Made by a program: the position numbers and the translations under genes. Below, one piece after another: positions 15,941 to 25,365 of a stretch of DNA of 44,083 bases (the stretch's first letter is position 1; every line of letters begins with the position of its first letter). The notes under the pieces were generated by a model. It did not search any database. It worked only from the letters and a program-made list of their open reading frames with translations, and was not told the origin of the DNA. This DNA is from Phycisphaerae bacterium (GTDB lineage: Bacteria > Planctomycetota > Phycisphaerae > Phycisphaerales > SM1A02), in NCBI GenBank assembly GCA_002862305.1, contig PKCS01000098.1:1-44083 (forward strand), in the 5' to 3' direction.

Positions 15941-17047
15941 TCAGTTGTTCGGGGGCATGCTGATGTTCCGGTCGATGTCCGGCCTGGGGTCATCGAGGAT
16001 CGAGCGTATCTTCTTGATCGCCTTGTTCTGGATCTGGCGGACCCGTTCCTTGGTGACCCCGATGATCTGCCCGACCTGCTCGAGCGTAAGCGCCTTCTGG
16101 GTCTTCGGCTCGGGATCATCGGTGATGCCGAAACGCAGCCCCAGCACGGACAGTTCCACGTCGGACAGGCCGGCGTTGTTGTTCAGGACGATGTGCTTCA
16201 CCTCGTCCGCGCATTCCCGTTCATGGGTGGCACGCAACGTCTCGAGGTGATCCGACTTCTCGAGGGTGCTGTCGAATTCGGCTGGGAACCGCTGTCGATA
16301 CTTGGTGTTCTTCATCCCCTGCCTGCTGAAGGCCTTGAGGATCGCCCGGCACGCGTAGGTCGAGAACTTGAAGCCGCGTTCGCAGTCGAACTTGTCAACC
16401 GATCTCATCAGTGCCATGTTTCCCTCGCTCACGAGGTCGGCGAAGTCGACATCACTCAGCTTCACCCTCTTCGCCATGGCCAGCACCAGGGCCAGATTGG
16501 TCTCCGCGATCTGCTCACGGTACCGCTCGGCGACGTTGTACCAGTGGAGCAGCTCCTTCTTGACGGCCTCGGTGGGCTTGCGGCCCGCCAGCTTCGTCTG
16601 GATCTTCGCCTGCTGGTACCTTGCGTAGTTCAACTTGAGGAAGAGAACGCGTTCCTCGGCTTGGGTGAGAACCACCGAGGCCTTCCTCGCCGGGGGTGAG
16701 GGGGCCTTGGCCTTGCTTCCGGTGTCGCTCATCAGTGGGCGGTACCAGGACACGTCGGGTGCGGTGATCTCCGGTGCCTCCTCGTAGATCCTCCGGGCGG
16801 CTCCACGCTTGCTGAACTCGGGGGAGCCGATGTAGTCGATCTCCTTGGCGAGCAGCTTCGAGACGATCTCCTCTTCCCGGCCGGACAGCGAGGCCTTCGT
16901 GGCGGCTGGCTTGCTCTCCGAGCCACGGACCCCGAACCCGGAGACCGAGAGGGGGGATTTCGACGATTTGAGTTCCAATCCCGCGGCAGGGCGTCGCTGC
17001 GCTCTTCGCTTCAGGGGGGAGTTGGTACCGAGCATCGAATTGTCCAT
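15941..17047 (-). CDS. Divergent sigma-70 family RNA polymerase sigma factor
   Basis: The ATG at 17047 ([15 protein letters not shown]), preceded by GGAG, gives 368 residues. Residues 1-130 are basic and low in recognisable motifs. A region 1.2-like helix ([19 protein letters not shown]) is followed by a strong region 2 ([49 protein letters not shown]). A region 4 helix-turn-helix ends the protein ([20 protein letters not shown]). The region 2.3/2.4 sequence lacks the WWIRQAI of primary sigma factors, so promoter recognition or melting is probably altered. I read it as a group 2/3 alternative factor of the planctomycete type, not RpoD. Confidence 0.85.
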   Translation of the reverse strand: MDNSMLGTNSPLKRRAQRRPAAGLELKSSKSPLSVSGFGVRGSESKPAATKASLSGREEEIVSKLLAKEIDYIGSPEFSKRGAARRIYEEAPEITAPDVSWYRPLMSDTGSKAKAPSPPARKASVVLTQAEERVLFLKLNYARYQQAKIQTKLAGRKPTEAVKKELLHWYNVAERYREQIAETNLALVLAMAKRVKLSDVDFADLVSEGNMALMRSVDKFDCERGFKFSTYACRAILKAFSRQGMKNTKYRQRFPAEFDSTLEKSDHLETLRATHERECADEVKHIVLNNNAGLSDVELSVLGLRFGITDDPEPKTQKALTLEQVGQIIGVTKERVRQIQNKAIKKIRSILDDPRPDIDRNISMPPNN

Positions 17048-17378
17048 GATGAGGCTCCAGAATGAGGACACGACAAAGCAGGCCAGAAGGCCTCCGGGTG
17101 ATGTCCCCATTCGGCGAACCCCGGCGACCGCCTGGCAGGGGTCATTCTCGGCGTAAGAGTCTGCCGACAATGACCTTGAGCTCAGTACGATCGTGCCGGA
17201 CGGTGGTTCGTCCGCAACATCGCCATTGGTACTGGATACGATTCCCCGGGTTGCACGGATTGCCGAGACTCGGCTATTTCACAGGTTTGGCGGATCAGCC
17301 GATGGCCTAAGCCACTTCTGTGCACGAACTTGCGTTATCGGAACCAAATCAGGTTTTTTCCCGGTTCCACTTCTGGAT
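17048..17378. other. Intergenic gap between sigma-factor gene and ndk
   Basis: 331 nt with no supportable gene. It must contain the sigma-factor 5' region. A 6-bp inverted repeat GGAACC/GGTTCC (17340-17368, 17-nt loop) lies 10 nt past the ndk stop but has no T-run, so it is at best a weak terminator. No clear -35/-10 pair was found. Confidence 0.5.
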
Positions 17379-17849
17379 TCACTCGGGGGTCCCACTCGAG
17401 AGATCGTAGATCCAGCCTTCCCCTGCCCGCTGCCAGTCGATCAGTTCCGAGGTCTCGAAGAAGAGCTCGAGCTCCCGGGCTGCGCTTTCCACCGAATCGG
17501 AACCATGGATCAGGTTGAAGGAGTTGGAGACCCCGAAGTCACCCCTGATCGTTCCCGGGTCCGCCTTGGATCCGAAGGTCGCGCCCATCATGCTCCGACA
17601 GATCGAGATGGCCCCACACCCCCTGAGTGCCAGCACCAGCACGGGGGAACTGGTCATGAAACTCACCAGGCCCTCATAGAAGGGCTTCCCTTCGTGGTCC
17701 GTGTAGTGCCTGGCCGCCAGCTCCGGCGAGATCCTCATGAATTTGGCACCCGCGACCTGCAGGCCCTTGTCCTCGAATCTGGAGATGATCCGACCCATGA
17801 GTCCTCGCTGGACTGCGTCGGGCTTCAGGATGATGAGTGTTGTTTCCAT
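17379..17849 (-). CDS. ndk: Nucleoside diphosphate kinase
   Basis: A 156-residue cytosolic enzyme that transfers the gamma phosphate of ATP to nucleoside diphosphates through a phosphohistidine. Conserved features are KPDAVQRGLMGRIISRFE at the N-terminus, the MGATFGSKADPGTIRGDFG segment, and the active-site motif NLIHGSDSVESAARELELFF with the catalytic His. A strong SD (GGAGGT) precedes the ATG. It faces away from the topoisomerase VI operon, with 192 nt between the two starts. Slightly longer than the usual 140-150 residues because of a few C-terminal residues. Confidence 0.95.
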   Translation of the reverse strand: METTLIILKPDAVQRGLMGRIISRFEDKGLQVAGAKFMRISPELAARHYTDHEGKPFYEGLVSFMTSSPVLVLALRGCGAISICRSMMGATFGSKADPGTIRGDFGVSNSFNLIHGSDSVESAARELELFFETSELIDWQRAGEGWIYDLSSGTPE

Positions 17850-18041
17850 GGTTGCTACCTCCGGGTGGTCGTGTCTGGGGCGCCGATGATAGCGAATTTC
17901 CGCTCCTCAAGACCGTTCGCTTTGCTTCGGTTAGGATTATTCCCGTCAGGTACCACCACTACGACCAGAGGCCCCTGATCAGGGCCGCCAGCCTGGTCGT
18001 CCGAGGGACCTGTTTCGCCCCATGGCATGGAGGTCCGGCGA

Positions 18042-19871
18042 ATGAGTCCACGGAAGTCTGCAACGGAGGCCCCGACCCGGCCGGCAAGGGGTACCAAGAA
18101 GAGTTCGCGTGGGAGCACTGCGGAGGAAATGGCCTCGAGGCAGCGGGAGATCTCCGTCAGCGAGTTCTTCGCCAAGAACCGCCATCTCCTCGGCTTCGAC
18201 AATCCACGCAAGGCGATGCTGACCACCGTCAAGGAGGCGGTCGACAACGCCCTCGATGCGTGCGAGGAGGCGAATATCCTGCCCGATCTCTTCGTCGAGG
18301 TCCTTCAGCTCGCCGACACGAGGTTCAGAATCACGATTCGCGACAACGGACCGGGCATCGTCCGCAAGCAGATCGAGAACATCTTCGGCAAGCTCCTCTA
18401 CGGCTCGAAGTTCCACCGCCTGAAGATGAGCCGCGGTCAGCAGGGGATCGGCATCTCCGCTGCGGGCATGTACGGGCTGATGACGACAGGTCAACCGGTG
18501 GTCATCACCACCAAGACCGGAAAGCGGAAGCCTTCTCACGAGGTCGTCCTGAAAATGGACACCTCCAAGAACCGTGCGGACGTCGTGAGCGAAACCGAGA
18601 TGCCGGATGCGGACACCCTGTTCCCGAGCGGGAGTGGGACCCAGGTCGCCATCGAACTCGAGGGCAAGTACCTCAAGGGTCGCCAGTCCATCGACGAGTA
18701 CCTCGAGCAGACCGCTATCGCGAACCCGCACGCCGCGATCACCTACCTCAATCCCCTCAACGAACGGGTTGAATTCCCACGGGCCGTGGACGAGCTCCCA
18801 CCGGAACCCACCGAGATCAAGCCGCACCCAAAGGGCATCGAGCTGGGGACCCTGATCCAGATGCTCGAGCGGACCAAGTCCACCCAGCTCGGGGCCTTCT
18901 TCAAGAATGAATTCTGCCGGGTCGGGCCGAACGTGGCCAAGCAGATCTGCAGGCTCGCCGATCTCACTGACAGGACCTGGATCAAGCAGGTCGAGCACAA
19001 GGACGCCGAAAAGCTCTACTCGGCCATTCAGAAGGTCAAGATCATGTCGCCCCCGACCAACTGCCTGGTGCCGATTGGCAGCAAGGCCCTGCTGGCCGGG
19101 CTTCTGAAGGAGGTCGAAGCCGAATTCTTCGCCGCGGCTTGTCGTCCGCCCACGGTGTATCGGGGGAACCCGTTCCAGATAGAGGTGGGCATCGCGTACG
19201 GCGGCTCGCTTCCGGGTGACGACCTTGCCCGCGTTCTCAGGTTCGCCAATCGAGTACCCCTGCTCTACCAGCAGTCCGCCTGCTGCTCCTTCAAGGCGGC
19301 CATCGAGGCTTCCTGGAAGAACTACGGGCTGACGCAGTCGAGGTCCAGCCTGCCTTCGGGTCCGCTCGTCGTGATGATTCACATGGCGAGTGTCTGGGTG
19401 CCCTTCACGAGTGAGTCCAAGGAGGCCATCGCGGATTACGACGAGATCCGGAAGGAAATGAAACTCGCCCTCCAGGAGTGCGGCAGAAAACTAGGGACCT
19501 ACCTGAGGCGGCGCATGCGGATGAAGCGTGAATCCCAGCGACGCGACGTCTTCGCGCGTTACATCGGTGAAATCGCAAGGAGCTGCGAATCGATCACGGG
19601 GTCGGATGCCGGGGCCGTCTACCAGGCGCTGCTCAGGACCGCCGAGTCGAAGACCGCTGTCGCCGACAACGTCCTCGATGACGAAGGCAAGGTCCTCCAG
19701 GAGGAAACGGGATTCTCCAAGGATGATGGCGTGGTCATCCGGGATGTTTCCACCGGTCCTGACCTCGGCGAAGGCCTGTTCGAGGATGACCACCCGCCAG
19801 CCAAGCAGGCCGCGTCAAGTCGATCCCGGAAGAAGAAGCCCCGATCCGCCACCGCCAAGCCAGGTAAGTGA
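18042..19871 (+). CDS. top6B: DNA topoisomerase VI subunit B
   Basis: The ATPase subunit of the type IIB topoisomerase, 609 residues. The ATG at 18042 is chosen because GGAGGT lies 7 nt upstream; an ATG 15 nt earlier has none. After a basic 35-residue lead come the GHKL motifs: EAVDNALDA (65-73, with the Mg-binding Asn69), DNGPGI (101-106) and GQQGIGISAAG (132-142). The H2TH and transducer domains follow, with the invariant switch-lysine segment VWVPFTSESKEAI (near residue 455). The C-terminus is a second Lys/Arg-rich tail. Subunit A starts 3 nt later. The enzyme is widespread in archaea and plants but sporadic in bacteria. Confidence 0.95.
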   Translation: MSPRKSATEAPTRPARGTKKSSRGSTAEEMASRQREISVSEFFAKNRHLLGFDNPRKAMLTTVKEAVDNALDACEEANILPDLFVEVLQLADTRFRITIRDNGPGIVRKQIENIFGKLLYGSKFHRLKMSRGQQGIGISAAGMYGLMTTGQPVVITTKTGKRKPSHEVVLKMDTSKNRADVVSETEMPDADTLFPSGSGTQVAIELEGKYLKGRQSIDEYLEQTAIANPHAAITYLNPLNERVEFPRAVDELPPEPTEIKPHPKGIELGTLIQMLERTKSTQLGAFFKNEFCRVGPNVAKQICRLADLTDRTWIKQVEHKDAEKLYSAIQKVKIMSPPTNCLVPIGSKALLAGLLKEVEAEFFAAACRPPTVYRGNPFQIEVGIAYGGSLPGDDLARVLRFANRVPLLYQQSACCSFKAAIEASWKNYGLTQSRSSLPSGPLVVMIHMASVWVPFTSESKEAIADYDEIRKEMKLALQECGRKLGTYLRRRMRMKRESQRRDVFARYIGEIARSCESITGSDAGAVYQALLRTAESKTAVADNVLDDEGKVLQEETGFSKDDGVVIRDVSTGPDLGEGLFEDDHPPAKQAASSRSRKKKPRSATAKPGK

Positions 19872-19874
19872 CCC

Positions 19875-21225
<1,351 letters not shown>

Positions 21226-21251
<26 letters not shown>

Positions 21252-22098
21252 GATCGTGGGTCTCCTCCGGCGGCGGACCCGCGACCGGCATCCTGATGAT
21301 GAAGTCGCTTCCCTGACCTTCGACCGAATGCACCTCGATGCTGCCGCCATGCTCCTCGACGATCCGCCTGGTGGTGGGCAGTCCGAGTCCGCTTCCGCCG
21401 GATTTGGTTGAAACATATGGCCGGAATATCTCCTCGACCCTCGACGGTTCGATGCCTCCTCCCTGGTCGATGACGTGGATCCTGTATTCCTCCGCGTCGC
21501 CCTCGAGCCTCACGATCAGCTCCTTGTTCTCCCCGGGCGCCTCCTCCATCGCCTGGAGGGCGTTGATCAGCAGGTTCAGAACGGCCTGCTTGAGCAGGCT
21601 GACATCCACCCGTGCACCGACCCCGCCTTCCGGGAAGTCCTCCCTCAGCAGCACTCCAGCCTTCTCGCACTGCGGGTGGAAGAAGTCCACCAACTGGTCG
21701 ATGACCAGCCGCACGTCGGTCTCGGTGGGGGCAAGCTTCACCCGGCCGGCGAACTGCAGGAAGTCCTCGAGGATCTCCCTCAACCGTTCGGCTTCCCTCT
21801 GGAGTGCCAGGGTCCGTCTGGTGACCCGATCGGCGATCTCCCCATCCATCGAGGAATCCTCGATCTCCTCTCTCAGGAGCTGGGCGTTGAGCACGACGGT
21901 CGACAGTGGATTCTTGATCTCGTGCGCGAGTCCGCCGGTCATCGAACCCAGTTCGGCGAGTCGCTCGGCCTCCGCCGCTCGTCTACCCGCCTGTCGCACC
22001 TGCAGCTCCCGCCTCTTTAGACGCAGGTGCAGGACGAGTGCGGTCAGCACCGCAGCTGCCAGGGCGGCGATCAGGACGGCTTCGATTCCGAATTCCAC
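21226..22098 (-). CDS. Orphan membrane-bound sensor histidine kinase
   Basis: 290 residues from a GTG start. One N-terminal membrane helix (about 6-26) and a short coiled coil lead directly into the dimerisation/phosphoacceptor helix LGSMTGGLAHEIKNPLSTV, with the H-box His at about residue 60. The catalytic domain has the N box (LKQAVLNLLINALQAME), G1 (IDQGGGIEP), the F box and G2 (GGSGLGLPTTRRIVEEHGG). There is no periplasmic or PAS sensor domain and no response-regulator gene beside it, so the signal and partner are unknown. It lies 48 nt after the cold-shock gene on the same strand and overlaps top6A tail to tail. Confidence 0.92.
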
Positions 22099-22146
22099 CG
22101 GTTCAACCGCCAGTCATCGATCTACGCAGGAAGCGTCGGGGGTCAG

Positions 22147-22413
22147 TCAGTCGGCATTCGTGGTGACGCTGGAACGATCGAGCGCCTTCGCATGCGTGGC
22201 AGACCAGCCCTTGTCACCCTGGCTCGCGCTGTAGACGACTCGCTCCCCGTCCTTCAGGGTTCGAAATCCGGAGTCCTGGTCGATCACTGAGAAGTGGACG
22301 AAGATGTCCTGCTTCTCGGGCCCCACGATGAAGCCGAACCCCTTGCGGGCATCGAACCACTTCACTTCACCTTCGATCGTGTCCAAGGCCTCAATCTTTC
22401 CCGTATCAGTCAT
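22147..22413 (-). CDS. Cold-shock domain protein
   Basis: An 88-residue single-stranded RNA/DNA-binding protein. The cold-shock domain starts at about residue 13 (IEGEVKWFDARKGFGFIV, containing RNP1) and includes RNP2 (DIFVHFS). Extra residues on both ends (about 12 at the N-terminus and 15 at the C-terminus) make it longer than CspA (~70). The second half of the domain (GERVVYSASQGDKGWSATHAKAL) is somewhat divergent. Cold-shock proteins act as RNA chaperones and transcription antiterminators. An AGGAACGG lies upstream of the ATG. Probably a single gene, or co-transcribed with the downstream histidine kinase. Confidence 0.93.
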   Translation of the reverse strand: MTDTGKIEALDTIEGEVKWFDARKGFGFIVGPEKQDIFVHFSVIDQDSGFRTLKDGERVVYSASQGDKGWSATHAKALDRSSVTTNAD

Positions 22414-22516
22414 GTGTCTTGCACCGTTCCTATCAACTGAATCTCATCGCAATACCGAACCCGGCCTTCTCATCTTCTCGACTAGCCCTCGTTTCTGCAA
22501 GTCCTCACAAGGGAAA

Positions 22517-22542
22517 CAGCAGGGCCCCATGGGGCCCTGCTG
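22517..22542 (-). terminator. Perfect 26-bp palindrome downstream of pnp
   Basis: The sequence from 22517 to 22542 equals its own reverse complement (arms CAGCAGGGCCCCA / TGGGGCCCTGCTG). In minus-strand RNA it can form a GC-rich hairpin followed by TTTCCCTT, which fits a Rho-independent terminator 51 nt past the pnp stop. On the plus strand no T-run follows. Confidence 0.7.
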
Positions 22543-22593
22543 CCATTAATTGACCGTGATTCGGCGATTTACACGCCGTGGTTCCCGCCCTGA

Positions 22594-24747
22594 TCAGGCG
22601 TCCTTGCCGGCCACCGGTTCGCCCATGAGGGCCTTGCGGGAGACCTTGATCCGACCATTCTCGTCGACGTTCACCACCTTGACCTTGATGACGTCCCCGA
22701 CCTTCACGACCTTCTCGACGTTCTCAACGTAACCGGTGTCGAGCTCGGAGATGTGGCACATGGCGTCCGTCCCTGGCGCGATCTCCACGAAGCAGCCGAA
22801 GTCCTTGGTGGAGACGACCTTCGCATCGTAGATCGATCCGACCTTGATCTCGGCACCCAGGGCCTCCACCTCGGCGCGTGCCTGCAGGCCGCCCTCGGCG
22901 TCGACGCTCGCGATGAAGACGGTGCCGTCCTCCTCGACGTCGACCTGGGCTCCCGTCCTCTCCTGGATGGAGCGAATCGTCTTGCCGCCCGGGCCGATGA
23001 GCTTGCCGATCTTGTCCGGATCGATCTTGACGGTCATGATGCGGGGCGCGTACTTCGAGATGTCCGCACGAGGCTCGGGGAGCACGGCCTTGATCTGATC
23101 GATGATCTCGAGACGACCAGCCTTGGCCTGCTCGAAGATGGTCTCGATCTCGTCGAGATCGAGGCCTCTGGCCTTGAGGTCGAGCTGGATGCCCGTGATG
23201 CCATCGACGGTGCCCGACACCTTGAAGTCCATCTCGCCGAAGAAGTCCTCCTCGCCGAGGATGTCGGTGACGTGGGTCACCTTGCCCTCACTGGAGGTGA
23301 ATCGACCGACGGAGATGCCGGCACATACGTTGACGATCGGGACCCCGGCATCCATGAGGGCGAGGCACCCGCCGCACACCGAGGCCATCGAGGAGGAGCC
23401 GTTCGACTCGGTGATGTCCGAAACCAGTCGGATCGTGTACGGGAAGTCCTCGCTGGACGGGAGGATCCCGAGCAGCGACTTCTCGGCCAGCGAACCGTGT
23501 CCGAGCTCACGACGTCCGGGGCCCATGATCCGCCCCGCCTCGCCCGTGCAGAAGGGGGGGAAGTTGTAGTGAAGGTAGAACTTCTTCGCGTACTCCGGCA
23601 TCAGGCCGTCGACGATCTGTTCTCCCTTGATGGTGCCAAGCACGCAGGTCACGAGGCTCTGGGTCTCCCCACGCTGGAAGAATGCGGAACCGTGCGTCCT
23701 CGGGAAGATCGAGGTTTCCATTTCGAGTTCACGGATCTCCGTGAGTCCTCGTCCCTCGGCGCGAATGCCGTGCTCTGCCACCAGCATGTGGGTGATCTTC
23801 TTCTCGAGCTTCCGGAAGCACTCGACGGCGTCCTTCCTTCTGGACTCCGCCGCCTTGTAGGTCACGTAGTCTCCGGACTCGGGGAGAGAGAAGTGCTCGT
23901 GGAGAACCTTTTCCCTCAGTTCCGCGACCTTGTCGTTCCGGATCTGCTTGCCCTTGAGCTTCCTCGCCTCCACGAGCTCGTCGTAGATGGCGCCCTTGAC
24001 GACCTCCATCACCTCGTCACTCGGCAGGGCCAGGTCGCCCATGCGCTTCTCCGGAGCGTTGCACTTCTCTCGAAGCTCCTCGATCAGCTCGAGGATAGGG
24101 GTGATTCCCTCGGCAATTCCGAACTTCATGGCTTCGAGCAGGTCGGCCTCTGAGATTTCAGCGGCACCCACCTCGATCATGTTGATGCCGTCCTTGTGAC
24201 CCGACAGCACCAGGTCGAGATCACTGAACTCGATCTGCGCCTGGGACGGGTTGAGGACGAATTCCGCCCCGGCATCGGTGTAGATGCGGGCCACCCGGAC
24301 GGTGGCGATGGGGCCCTCGAAAGGCGCATCAGAGATGTGCGCCGCCGCCGAGGCACCACAACAGGCCACGACGTCTGCGTCGTTCTGTCCGTCATGGGAC
24401 ATGACCCAGCACTGGATCTGGACCTCGTCGATGAAGCCCTCGGGGAAGAGGGGGCGCATCGGTCGGTCCATCATGCGCATCGTGAGGATCTCCTTCTCGC
24501 TCGGCGCACCTTCACGCTTGCGGAAGCCACCGGGGAACTTCCCTCCCGCGCTCAGCTTCTCTCGATAGTCACACTGGAGGGGGAAGAAATCGAGTCCGGG
24601 GCGGGGGTTGGCCCTGACGCAGGTTGAGAGGACGGCCGTCTCGCCGTAACTGATGATCACCGCACCGGATGCCAGCTTGGCGACCCTGCCGGTCTCGATC
24701 CTCATCATGCGTCCGCCGATTTCACGTTCGACTACTGTCTTAGACAT
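22594..24747 (-). CDS. pnp: Polyribonucleotide nucleotidyltransferase (PNPase)
   Basis: The trimeric 3'-5' phosphorolytic exoribonuclease of RNA turnover, 717 residues. Two RNase PH domains flank a helical domain. The second carries TDILGEEDFFGEMDFKV, in which the catalytic Asp/Asp/Lys positions known from E. coli (486, 492, 494) are kept; the Asp between them is Glu. The KH domain (KIGKLIGPGGKTIRSIQE) and S1 domain (DFGCFVEIAPGTDAMCHISE) end the protein. The ATG has AGGAGT at 6 nt. It is downstream of rpsO, with a terminator and a long RNA stem in the 185-nt gap, the same gene order as in E. coli. Confidence 0.97.
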   Translation of the reverse strand: MSKTVVEREIGGRMMRIETGRVAKLASGAVIISYGETAVLSTCVRANPRPGLDFFPLQCDYREKLSAGGKFPGGFRKREGAPSEKEILTMRMMDRPMRPLFPEGFIDEVQIQCWVMSHDGQNDADVVACCGASAAAHISDAPFEGPIATVRVARIYTDAGAEFVLNPSQAQIEFSDLDLVLSGHKDGINMIEVGAAEISEADLLEAMKFGIAEGITPILELIEELREKCNAPEKRMGDLALPSDEVMEVVKGAIYDELVEARKLKGKQIRNDKVAELREKVLHEHFSLPESGDYVTYKAAESRRKDAVECFRKLEKKITHMLVAEHGIRAEGRGLTEIRELEMETSIFPRTHGSAFFQRGETQSLVTCVLGTIKGEQIVDGLMPEYAKKFYLHYNFPPFCTGEAGRIMGPGRRELGHGSLAEKSLLGILPSSEDFPYTIRLVSDITESNGSSSMASVCGGCLALMDAGVPIVNVCAGISVGRFTSSEGKVTHVTDILGEEDFFGEMDFKVSGTVDGITGIQLDLKARGLDLDEIETIFEQAKAGRLEIIDQIKAVLPEPRADISKYAPRIMTVKIDPDKIGKLIGPGGKTIRSIQERTGAQVDVEEDGTVFIASVDAEGGLQARAEVEALGAEIKVGSIYDAKVVSTKDFGCFVEIAPGTDAMCHISELDTGYVENVEKVVKVGDVIKVKVVNVDENGRIKVSRKALMGEPVAGKDA

Positions 24748-24834
24748 TGAGTACTCCTGTATGCAGCGCCGTCCGGCACCGCTTCTTCAGCCGAGTCCGA
24801 AGCCCGGCCATGGTTGGTTTTTGTCTGCACATCC

Positions 24835-24885
24835 CGGCAGAAGGCGGAATCCACTTGCCTTGCAAGTGCCGTCCGCCCACTGCCG
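24835..24885 (-). promoter_or_regulatory. Long imperfect stem-loop in the rpsO-pnp gap
   Basis: Three perfectly complementary arm pairs are nested: CGGCAG/CTGCCG (24835-24840 with 24880-24885), GGCGGA/TCCGCC (24843-24848 with 24872-24877) and CACTTGC/GCAAGTG (24852-24858 with 24862-24868), separated by 2x2 and 3x3 internal loops and closed by a 3-nt loop. This is 19 base pairs in 51 nt, about 90 nt before the pnp ATG. In E. coli a stem at the same place is cut by RNase III and lets PNPase repress its own mRNA. A similar role here is an inference. Confidence 0.6.
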
Positions 24886-24901
24886 ATCTGCAGCGAGTGA
24901 G

Positions 24902-24923
24902 AAAACGCCCTGGCTTCGCCAGG
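24902..24923 (-). terminator. Rho-independent terminator after rpsO
   Basis: In minus-strand RNA CCTGGC-GAA-GCCAGG (24909-24923) is followed by GCG and TTTT. It lies 9 nt beyond the rpsO stop. Since pnp lies just downstream on the same strand, read-through or a separate pnp promoter must exist. Confidence 0.75.
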
Positions 24924-24932
24924 TAGAGTTGG

Positions 24933-25202
24933 TTACTTGCGGAGTCCGAGCTTCTTGATCAACTCGAGGTAGGACGCCCGGTTGGTTCTGGCGAGGTACC
25001 TCAGGAGCCGATTTCGGCGACCCACGAGCATCAGCAGGCCTCGACGACTTGCATGATCCTTGTGGTTGCTCTTGAAGTGGCCTTGGAGTGCATTGATCCG
25101 TTCAGAGAGAACGGCGATCTGCGCCTCCGGTGAGCCGGTATCAGAGGCTCCTCGGCCATGCTCCTTGATGAGCTCGGTCTTCTTTTGCTGGGTGATGGTC
25201 AT
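24933..25202 (-). CDS. rpsO: 30S ribosomal protein S15
   Basis: The 89-residue protein has the standard length and motifs of S15: the [19 protein letters not shown] helix, the loop [16 protein letters not shown] and the C-terminal [13 protein letters not shown]. It binds 16S rRNA at the central-domain three-way junction early in 30S assembly. It is followed by a terminator, then pnp. Its 5' leader contains two perfect hairpins directly before the ATG, with no strong Shine-Dalgarno sequence, which is suggestive of S15 autoregulation. Confidence 0.98.
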   Translation of the reverse strand: MTITQQKKTELIKEHGRGASDTGSPEAQIAVLSERINALQGHFKSNHKDHASRRGLLMLVGRRNRLLRYLARTNRASYLELIKKLGLRK

Positions 25203-25260
25203 TTGGGATCCGTATTGCCCACCCTACGTTCGGGTGGTTCTCCGCTCCTGCGGAGGCTGT
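25203..25260 (-). promoter_or_regulatory. Candidate S15 autoregulatory leader (two hairpins)
   Basis: Two perfect 6-bp stems lie in tandem in the rpsO leader: CTCCGC/GCGGAG with a 4-nt loop (25240-25255) and CCACCC/GGGTGG with a 7-nt loop (25219-25237). They end 16 nt before the ATG. S15 represses its own mRNA in several bacteria using leader structures that differ between lineages, so this is a reasonable candidate, not a match to a known class. Confidence 0.45.
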
Positions 25261-25365
25261 TTCCTTTGATTCCGATAGATTCGGAAGGATAGCGCGCCCA
25301 GGCCTTCGTGGCAAGGAATCGGGGGGTGGCAGGAACTCCGGGCGAACGGCTGATAAACTTGGGCC

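Noticed and set aside
17979-19382. Minus-strand 467-codon open frame opposite top6B
   Set aside because: No domain, composition typical of an antisense shadow, and top6B is unmistakable on the plus strand.
22753-24153. Plus-strand 466-codon open frame opposite pnp
   Set aside because: Composition (many Asp, Arg, His, Leu) follows from reading pnp backwards; no motif.
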